DNA from: Saprospiraceae bacterium
GTDB taxonomy: Bacteria > Bacteroidota > Bacteroidia > Chitinophagales > Saprospiraceae
Length of the DNA stretch: 59,734 bases
Reading direction: 5' to 3'
Assembly (NCBI GenBank): GCA_020630775.1
Contig: JAHDIN010000018.1
Span: 1-59,734, forward strand
The notes beneath the pieces were generated by a model. It ran no database searches, was not told the DNA's origin, and worked only from the letters and a program-made list of their open reading frames with translations. The translations under genes were made by a program, and so were the position numbers. Below, in pieces: positions 53,548-59,734 of the stretch (the stretch's first letter is position 1; each line of letters starts with the position of its first letter).

Positions 53548-56388
53548 ATGAGACATCTTTTTTCGTTCGTTTTAGTCGCCTTATTTGCAATTCATGCATA
53601 CGCCCAAGATTTTGCGGCATACACCAATACTTCCGAAATTATATCTGAAAACACTTTTGGAGGTCCTATTTGCAAAGGATTTACAGATGTTAATGGCGAT
53701 TGCAGAGATGATATAGTTAGAGTCGTTAATGGCACTAAAATCGTCGTTGATTTACAGTCAAATCATGGAGAATTATTCCAAAGCTATGTTGTAGATACCA
53801 TTGAAGGAGATGCTTGGACCATATCTATTGGCGATCTTGATAATGATGGTTTTGCTAATTTCTTCGTTGCAGGAAACGAAAATGGCATGACCTTATATGA
53901 AACTGGAAATGATCCAACAGAATACAAAAAGACCTTTGAGTCAATAAACACATTCTTCGCACAGGGTTCCAACTTTGTTGATATGAATAACGATGGTTGG
54001 TTAGATGTTTTCATTTGTGATGACAATGGACACAGTGAGATATTTTTAAATGATGGTGCTGGAGGATTAGTTTACGACACTTCATTTATTGATATGAGAA
54101 CAGACCCTGTATCTGATAATTCAGGTAACTATGCATCTGAGTGGACAGATATCGATGGTGATGGTGATTTAGATCTTTATATCGCTAAATGCAGATTGGG
54201 TGTTGATGAATTTACTGATCCACGAAGAATCAATCAGATGTTTATCAATGACAATGGCAATTTCAGAGAAGTAGCTGAAGAATGGGGAGTGGCTATTGGC
54301 GCACAAACATGGACAGCCAACTTTGGAGATATCGACAATGACGGAGACCAAGATTTATTTATGATCAATCATGAATACAGAAGTCAGTTGTTTGAAAACA
54401 TTAATAACGAACGCTATCAAGAAATTCCATTACTAGCTAATGGAAACGAGATAATTACTCAAGGATATCAATCTTCGTTTGCAGATTTTAATAATGATGG
54501 ATTTTTAGACATCCTCATCGTAGGTGGTGGAGATCGTATGCTATTAAATGACGGTAACAAGTCATTCATTGCTAGAAACTCTCCTATTGGGACATCTCAA
54601 ACACAATCATTCGCATTAGGAGATGCTAACCATGATGGTTTTCTAGATATCATGGCGTCTTACAGATCATTAGGCGCGGGCGTTAATGGTGATAGAGATA
54701 GATTATGGACATGTCTTGACAATGGCAATCACTGGATAACGTTTGCTTTAGTAGGCAACGAATCAAATAAGAGTGGTGTAGGCGCTAAGGTGGAATTATT
54801 TTCACCTATTGGAACACAAACAAGAATTATTCAAAGTGGCGTAGGATATGGCATTACTAACTCATTAACTGCAAGATTTGGTATTGATGACTTTATAAAT
54901 GTGGATTCTGTCAGAGTGACTTGGCCATCAGGTATCCAGAATACGTATGATAATATAAATGCGGACACCCATTATATTATACACGAAGGCGAATGCATCA
55001 GTGAGTTAGCAGAAGTTGAGGTTAATGAAACAAGACTAGATTGCTTAGCTGAAGAAACAGAATTAACTGTTAGTGGATCATTCAGTTCTGCTGTTTGGAA
55101 TACTGGAGATACGGGACTATCATTAACAGCGACCGAACCTGGATTATACACAGTAGTCCTTGACCCGAATAGTAATTGTCCTAATCATGCACAAACAATT
55201 TTAGTCAGAGGTCCTGAAGAATTAGAAAAGCCACAAATCAATTTAGCAGAAGATGTAAAAATATGTGTCGGTCAACCATTAGAAGTAGGAGTCAGACAAG
55301 AAGGCGATTGGAATTGGTCCACTGGGGATGTTTCAGAATCTATAGTTGTTTCTGATAATGGCCAATACTTTGCAACGAATTTAAATCAGTGTGATACGAT
55401 TGATTCTGATGTTATCAGCATTGAGTTTATTGATCCTTCAAACCCAGGAACATTTGAGCAAGAGTTTACAGAATGGAATGAACGTGTTACGTTAACCGTA
55501 CCAGCACAAACAGTCAATTGGTATAGTGATCCTAACGGCATGGATCTTTTAGAATCTACACCGATTTACCAAACTGGTGAATTATTTTCTGATACTGTTT
55601 TTTACTTTGACTATATAATTCAGCAAGACGCACCTGTATATGTAGGTGGTGCAGATATGCAAGAATCTATAAATGAGCCTAATTATTCTTTCGAAAATGT
55701 AAATGGTTCTTTATGGTTTGTGGTAGACCAACCGTCTATTCTCAAATCTTTTAGTGTGAACTCTAATGCAGCTGGCGAAAGAAGAATTATCGTAGAAAAC
55801 TTTATCACTAAAGACACTGTACACGATAAAATCATATTCGCACCTCAAGGCATTAGCGAAGTACAATTGGATTTCGTATTTGACCAAGGTGGATCTTTCG
55901 AGATTAAAACTGATGTGGATGTGAATACAGCTAATTTTGGAAGCAGAAACCCAGAATTCTCAATAATAGAAGGAGACTTGGCTTATCCGTATAATGTTGC
56001 AGATATAGCAAGAATTTCTAGATCTTCATTCGGTAGAAATACTTACCATTATTTCTTTGATTGGAAAATGGAATTACTGATAGATGAGTGCTTCTCGGAT
56101 ATCGTCCCATTTGTGTTAGATTTTAATCCGAGTACCTCAGCTGAAGAAGTTTTACAAAATGAATTGGTAAATGTATTCCCTAATCCAGCAGCTGATCAAA
56201 TCAAAATACAATCTGAAAAAAGTATTAATCAAATAAAAGTATTCAATAGCTTGAATCAATTAATCGAAACAATACAAAATCCATCTAATAATCAGATTTT
56301 AAACATCTCAGATTATAGATCAGGTCACTACCTTCTTAAAATTGAAGGAAAAGGTATTAAAGCAGTTAAAGCTTTTGTCAAATTGTAA
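53548..56388 (+). CDS. T9SS-secreted FG-GAP/ASPIC-UnbV repeat protein
   Basis: A 946-residue secreted protein (signal peptide ending at IHAYAQ). Residues about 40-400 hold FG-GAP/VCBS-type propeller repeats with Ca-binding DxDxDG loops (DLDNDGFANFF, DMNNDGWLDVF, DIDGDGDLDLY, DIDNDGDQDLF, DFNNDGFLDIL, DANHDGFLDIM), then an ASPIC/UnbV domain (NHWITFALVG...RVTWPSG), Ig-like segments and a T9SS type A sorting domain (VNVFPNPAADQIKIQ...KAFVKL). This combination occurs in large surface proteins that bind polymers or other cells. Its own terminator follows. Confidence 0.92.
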   Translation: MRHLFSFVLVALFAIHAYAQDFAAYTNTSEIISENTFGGPICKGFTDVNGDCRDDIVRVVNGTKIVVDLQSNHGELFQSYVVDTIEGDAWTISIGDLDNDGFANFFVAGNENGMTLYETGNDPTEYKKTFESINTFFAQGSNFVDMNNDGWLDVFICDDNGHSEIFLNDGAGGLVYDTSFIDMRTDPVSDNSGNYASEWTDIDGDGDLDLYIAKCRLGVDEFTDPRRINQMFINDNGNFREVAEEWGVAIGAQTWTANFGDIDNDGDQDLFMINHEYRSQLFENINNERYQEIPLLANGNEIITQGYQSSFADFNNDGFLDILIVGGGDRMLLNDGNKSFIARNSPIGTSQTQSFALGDANHDGFLDIMASYRSLGAGVNGDRDRLWTCLDNGNHWITFALVGNESNKSGVGAKVELFSPIGTQTRIIQSGVGYGITNSLTARFGIDDFINVDSVRVTWPSGIQNTYDNINADTHYIIHEGECISELAEVEVNETRLDCLAEETELTVSGSFSSAVWNTGDTGLSLTATEPGLYTVVLDPNSNCPNHAQTILVRGPEELEKPQINLAEDVKICVGQPLEVGVRQEGDWNWSTGDVSESIVVSDNGQYFATNLNQCDTIDSDVISIEFIDPSNPGTFEQEFTEWNERVTLTVPAQTVNWYSDPNGMDLLESTPIYQTGELFSDTVFYFDYIIQQDAPVYVGGADMQESINEPNYSFENVNGSLWFVVDQPSILKSFSVNSNAAGERRIIVENFITKDTVHDKIIFAPQGISEVQLDFVFDQGGSFEIKTDVDVNTANFGSRNPEFSIIEGDLAYPYNVADIARISRSSFGRNTYHYFFDWKMELLIDECFSDIVPFVLDFNPSTSAEEVLQNELVNVFPNPAADQIKIQSEKSINQIKVFNSLNQLIETIQNPSNNQILNISDYRSGHYLLKIEGKGIKAVKAFVKL

Positions 56389-56408
56389 GAGCTTATTCAA
56401 ATTATATA

Positions 56409-56442
56409 AGCCGCTATCATTGATTTGATAGCGGCTTTTTTA
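56409..56442 (+). terminator. Rho-independent terminator of the FG-GAP gene
   Basis: AGCCGCTATCA pairs perfectly with TGATAGCGGCT and is followed by six Ts. Confidence 0.9.
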
Positions 56443-56467
56443 TTTTTATCCATTCAAATACACATTC

Positions 56468-58120
56468 ATGTATAATCTTAAATTTATCATCTACCTACTC
56501 ACTTGGGTTACCCTGATATTTCTTAGTGCTTGTCAGAGTGATACTTCAGATTCTGAAACAAAGAGTACGCCACAAGTACAGGGCACGACGTTAGAAAAGC
56601 ACTTAGCCGAATTATCAAAAGATGCCTACATGGGTAGAATGCCTTGCACCTTAGGAGACACCATGACCGTTAACTATTTAGCTAAAGAGTTAAAAGCTTT
56701 AGGAGTAGATCCTGGTAATGGAAGTTCCTACTTTCAAGATGTTCCACTTTTAACAATAGATGGTGACATTTCAGAAAAAATGATTGTTAAGAATTCGCAT
56801 GGAACGAAAGAATGGCAGAAAGGAAAAGACTTTGTTATTCACACTCAAAGAAAAGTCAAATCTATTGGATTAGAAAACTCGGAATTAGTCTTTTGTGGCT
56901 ACGGTATTGTGGATGATAAATTAGCATGGAATGATTTTGAAGGTGTTGATTTAAAAGGAAAGACTGCTGTGGTATTGGTTAATGATCCCGGCTTTGGAGG
57001 AGAGGACGACAATTTCTTTAAAGGCGACATCATGACCTACTATGGCAGGTGGACTTACAAGTATGAAGAAGCCGACAGACAAGGAGCCGAAGGGTTACTG
57101 CTCATTCATGAAACTGCCTCCGCTGGATATCCGTGGTTTGTAGTTCAAAGTTCTTGGCAAGGTCCACAACAAGGTTTGTCAGGTATTGACAGATCTAATG
57201 ATTGCGGTATTAAAGGGTGGATCTCTTTGGATCGAGCTAGAGAATTATTCGCTGATGCCGGAAAAGATTTTACCACTGAAATTAAAAAAGCACGAACTAA
57301 GGATTTTGAAGCTTTTCCTTTAAATGCTACGGTATCTGCCTCCCTTGATAACTCCTATACTGAATGCATTTCTAAAAATGTAATTGGACAAATCAAAGGG
57401 ACAGAATTTCCAGATGAATATATTGCCTATACCGCTCATTGGGATCATATAGGTATTGGAAAAGTTGTCAATGGCGATTCAATTTATAATGGTGCATTAG
57501 ACAATGCAAGTGGGACTGCTGCGCTCTTATCTATAGCAGAAGCTTTCAAGCAAGCACCTCCAAAAAGAACAGTTCTTTTTCTTTTCGTTACCGCCGAAGA
57601 ACAGGGTTTATTAGGGTCTGAGTATTATGTCAATAAACCCATATTCCCGCTCAACCAAACGGTTTGTAATTTAAATATGGATGGTGTCAACCCTGCAGGC
57701 ATGATGAAAGATTTTACAATCACTGGCCCTGGGCATTCAGAAATGGACAAGTATGCAGAAAAGCATGCAAAAGCACAAGATCGATACGTGATGGGAGAAC
57801 AAGAACCTGAGAAAGGTTATTTCTTCCGTTCTGATCATTTCAACTTTGCCAAATTTGGCGTACCTGCATTATATGGAGAAGGAGGATATGACCACGCTGA
57901 AAAAGGTAAGGCTTATGCTAAAAAATTTAAAGACGAATATGTTGCTGATAATTATCATGCACCATCCGATCAATATGATCCGGAAAAATGGGATATGAGT
58001 GGCTCCGTACAAGACGCTCAAATCTATTTTAATATTGGAAATGACTTAGCCAACAATAGAGACTGGCCTAAGTGGAATCCAAGTTCTGAATTTAAAAGAC
58101 CCAATAATTTAAAAAATTAA
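56468..58120 (+). CDS. M28 family metallopeptidase lipoprotein with PA domain
   Basis: A 550-residue lipoprotein (lipobox LSAC). A protease-associated (PA) domain (about 130-280, SELVFCGYGIVDD...GKTAVVLVND) is inserted before the catalytic core. Core ligands: TAHWDHIG (His), NGALDNASG (Asp), TAEEQGLLGSEYY (Glu-Glu), NMDGVNPAG (Asp) and a late SDHFNFAKFG (His). It has no PDZ domain, unlike the M28 gene at 50369. The last base of its stop is the first base of the following VOC gene, so the two are cotranscribed. Confidence 0.92.
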   Translation: MYNLKFIIYLLTWVTLIFLSACQSDTSDSETKSTPQVQGTTLEKHLAELSKDAYMGRMPCTLGDTMTVNYLAKELKALGVDPGNGSSYFQDVPLLTIDGDISEKMIVKNSHGTKEWQKGKDFVIHTQRKVKSIGLENSELVFCGYGIVDDKLAWNDFEGVDLKGKTAVVLVNDPGFGGEDDNFFKGDIMTYYGRWTYKYEEADRQGAEGLLLIHETASAGYPWFVVQSSWQGPQQGLSGIDRSNDCGIKGWISLDRARELFADAGKDFTTEIKKARTKDFEAFPLNATVSASLDNSYTECISKNVIGQIKGTEFPDEYIAYTAHWDHIGIGKVVNGDSIYNGALDNASGTAALLSIAEAFKQAPPKRTVLFLFVTAEEQGLLGSEYYVNKPIFPLNQTVCNLNMDGVNPAGMMKDFTITGPGHSEMDKYAEKHAKAQDRYVMGEQEPEKGYFFRSDHFNFAKFGVPALYGEGGYDHAEKGKAYAKKFKDEYVADNYHAPSDQYDPEKWDMSGSVQDAQIYFNIGNDLANNRDWPKWNPSSEFKRPNNLKN

Positions 58121-58545
58121 TGAAAAAAATTCCACCATTCCACGTTGCCATCCCAGTACACGATGTTCAATTAGCAAGAGCATTCTACCGAGATGTTTTA
58201 GGTTGCCCTGAAGGACGTTCAGACGAAAAATGGGTAGACTTCGATTTATATGGACACCAATTTGTTATCCATTATAAACCCAAAGACGATAATGCATCAG
58301 TCCACACCAACGATGTGGATGACCATGCTGTGCCTGTACCTCATTATGGTGTTGTATTAGAATGGTCAGACTGGGAAGCTCTGGCTAAAAAATTAAAAGA
58401 GGCGAATACTAAATTCATAATTGAACCCTATATACGATTTGAGGGATTACCTGGAGAGCAAGCAACAATGTTTTTTACTGACCCATGCGGGAATGCTTTA
58501 GAGTTTAAAGCATTCAAAGATCTCAACCAAATGTTTGCTAAATAA
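58120..58545 (+). CDS. VOC (glyoxalase/bleomycin-resistance) family protein
   Basis: A 141-residue cytoplasmic protein of the vicinal-oxygen-chelate family: HVAIPVHDVQLARAFYRDVLG, then WVDFDLYGHQFVIH and FFTDPCGNALEFKAF. The metal-binding His/Glu positions (H8, and the last Glu in NALEFK) are present. Family members include dioxygenases, glyoxalases and resistance proteins; the substrate is unknown. It shares its first base with the preceding M28 stop (TAATG). Confidence 0.9.
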   Translation: MKKIPPFHVAIPVHDVQLARAFYRDVLGCPEGRSDEKWVDFDLYGHQFVIHYKPKDDNASVHTNDVDDHAVPVPHYGVVLEWSDWEALAKKLKEANTKFIIEPYIRFEGLPGEQATMFFTDPCGNALEFKAFKDLNQMFAK

Positions 58546-58555
58546 CAACCAAGTA

Positions 58556-59566
58556 ATGAAGGCCATTTATTTAAAAAAATATGGAAAGAGTGCCAACGTA
58601 TTTGAAATAAGAGAAACAGAGACACCTCAAATAAAAGAGAACGAAGTGCTTATAAATGTTCAGTACTTCGGACTTAACTTTGCAGATGTAGTAGCACGAA
58701 ATGGTCTCTACCCTGAAGCACCGAAAAATCCAGCTGTGCTTGGATATGACGTATCAGGTACAGTCGAATCGGTAGGTAAAAATGTGAGTCATGTAAAGAT
58801 TGGAGATAAAGTTTGTGCCCTAACAAGATTCGGTGGATATGCTGAAAAGGCCGTCGCACCTTCTGCTGGTGTAGTAAAATTACCTGACAACTACGAGATG
58901 GCCTTGTCAACAGCTTTAGCGACTCAAGCTTGTACCGCTTATTTTTGCAGTGTACATAGTGTATCACTGACGACAGGAGATAAAGTTCTCATTCAAGCAG
59001 CAGCAGGAGGCGTTGGGTCTATTCTCGTCCAAATCGCTAAGCATCATGGTTGTGAAGTCTTTGGCACCGCTTCCACTTCAAAACTAGATCACTTAAAGTC
59101 TATTGGTGTGGACCATGCTATTGATTACCGAAACAAAGACTTCTACAATGAAATCAAATCCGGAAACCATCAACTAGATTTTGTATTTGATAGTATCGGC
59201 GGCAAATCATTTAAGAAAGCATGGAAGTTGTTAAAACCTGGAGGCACAATGGTTTACTTTGGAGCAGCAGCACAGATTGGTAATAGTAACATTTTTAAAA
59301 CTCTCGGGGTTGCTTTAGGTTTTGGTTTCTTCTCCCCTATTGCATTGCTCATGCAGAGTAAATCTATGGTCGCCGTCAATATGCTCAAGATTGCAGATCA
59401 TAAACCGGATTTATTTCAAAAGATATTTCAAGGCGTTATTGACTATTCCGAAAAAGGCATCATTAAACCTACCCTTTCAAAAATATTTCCGGCTGAACAA
59501 ATTGGTGAAGCGCATGATTTTTTGGAGTCGAGAAAGTCAGTTGGGAAGATAGTTATGGAGTGGTAA
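58556..59566 (+). CDS. Zinc-free quinone-oxidoreductase-like dehydrogenase (MDR/VAT1-like)
   Basis: A protein of 336 residues from ATG at 58556 (MKAIYLKKYG); a longer frame from 58535 overlaps the VOC gene and is unlikely. It is a medium-chain dehydrogenase/reductase: GYDVSGTVESVGKNV in the catalytic half, and the NADP-binding AAAGGVGSILVQIAKHHG turn, with GTASTSKLDHLKSIGVDHAIDYR after it. The zinc ligands of alcohol dehydrogenases are absent, as in quinone oxidoreductases. It is probably cotranscribed with the M28 and VOC genes. The electron acceptor cannot be read. Confidence 0.92.
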   Translation: MKAIYLKKYGKSANVFEIRETETPQIKENEVLINVQYFGLNFADVVARNGLYPEAPKNPAVLGYDVSGTVESVGKNVSHVKIGDKVCALTRFGGYAEKAVAPSAGVVKLPDNYEMALSTALATQACTAYFCSVHSVSLTTGDKVLIQAAAGGVGSILVQIAKHHGCEVFGTASTSKLDHLKSIGVDHAIDYRNKDFYNEIKSGNHQLDFVFDSIGGKSFKKAWKLLKPGGTMVYFGAAAQIGNSNIFKTLGVALGFGFFSPIALLMQSKSMVAVNMLKIADHKPDLFQKIFQGVIDYSEKGIIKPTLSKIFPAEQIGEAHDFLESRKSVGKIVMEW

Positions 59567-59576
59567 AGCATTTCAA

Positions 59577-59640
59577 GGTTTAAAGGTTTAAAGGTTTAAA
59601 GGTTTAAAGGTTTAAGGGTTTAAGGGTTTAAGGGTTTAAG
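59577..59640. repeat. Octamer tandem repeat, GGTTTAAA/GGGTTTAA
   Basis: Eight units at a strict 8-bp step begin 10 bases after the dehydrogenase stop. The first four read GGTTTAAA and the later ones GGGTTTAA, a switch of one base that spread through half the array. Confidence 0.92.
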
Positions 59641-59683
59641 GGTAAAATTGGTAGTGAATAATTATAGAATGAAGAATTAAAAA

Positions 59684-59728
59684 GGGAGTATTTATAAAAG
59701 TGTGTCAACACTTTATAAATAATCTCCC
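59684..59728. repeat. Imperfect inverted repeat at the window edge
   Basis: GGGAGTATTTATAAAAGTGT pairs with ACACTTTATAAATAATCTCCC around GTCA (two small offsets). The arms are about 20 bases. It could be a terminator, an element end or an operator; no transposase is visible in the window. Confidence 0.55.
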
Positions 59729-59734
59729 ATACTC

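Overview
The window is AT-rich chromosomal DNA from a member of the Bacteroidota. The evidence is type IX secretion (T9SS) C-terminal sorting domains on two secreted proteins, -7 promoter elements of the TAnnTTTG type, many 'MKK...GQ' signal peptides, Bacteroidota-restricted families (DUF6787-, DUF7935- and GEVED-like), and giant HYR/SdrD_B-type surface proteins. The giant HYR proteins and the many secreted peptidases make a marine-type Saprospiria relative (Lewinella/Saprospira-like) my best guess; that placement is inference. I found no rRNA, tRNA, CRISPR array, transposase or prophage gene.

Layout. 1-5800 (-) is the N-terminal ~1933 residues of a giant secreted protein cut by the window edge; it ends in 152-residue SdrD_B-like repeats of exactly 456 bp. 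5801-6668 is a spacer holding a triplicated AGACA-N15-ACCCCTA module and three minus-strand terminators. 6669-8363 (-) is an M49-like metallopeptidase lipoprotein. 8956-14467 (-) is a six-gene run: small membrane protein, Gfo/Idh oxidoreductase, lipoprotein, polyprenyl-phosphate sugar transferase, aroE and proline dehydrogenase. 14436-17048 (+) is a large M14 carboxypeptidase. 17465-21970 (+) is an ECF sigma/anti-sigma operon carrying an adhesin-like protein and two paralogous outer-membrane proteins. 22105-29027 holds NADP-isocitrate dehydrogenase, an A-type Fe-S carrier, a 5'-nucleotidase split over two genes, and dnaA. 30390-33174 holds small genes, obgE and an enoyl-CoA hydratase. 33463-36099 (+) is an AraC regulator followed by a lipoprotein, an esterase and a barrel protein. 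36413-39769 is an HDAC-like deacetylase and priA. 40609-46962 (-) is a 2117-residue T9SS surface protein with eight HYR-type modules and two C-type lectin domains. 47462-59566 holds stress, CBS and DUF genes, two M28 peptidases, a WD40-like lipoprotein, a FG-GAP/ASPIC T9SS protein, a VOC protein and a quinone oxidoreductase.

How it works together. Much of the window serves the cell surface and polymer breakdown: giant adhesin-like proteins exported by T9SS, four secreted peptidases (M49, M14, two M28), polysaccharide assembly and envelope-stress-type regulation, mixed with housekeeping genes (aroE, icd, dnaA, obgE, priA). The observations I rate highest are ligand-binding domains nested inside HYR/Ig-like modules of both giant proteins, the ECF-controlled pair of two-fold-repeated barrels, the triplicated intergenic module at 6193-6654, and the HExxH form of the M49 zinc motif.
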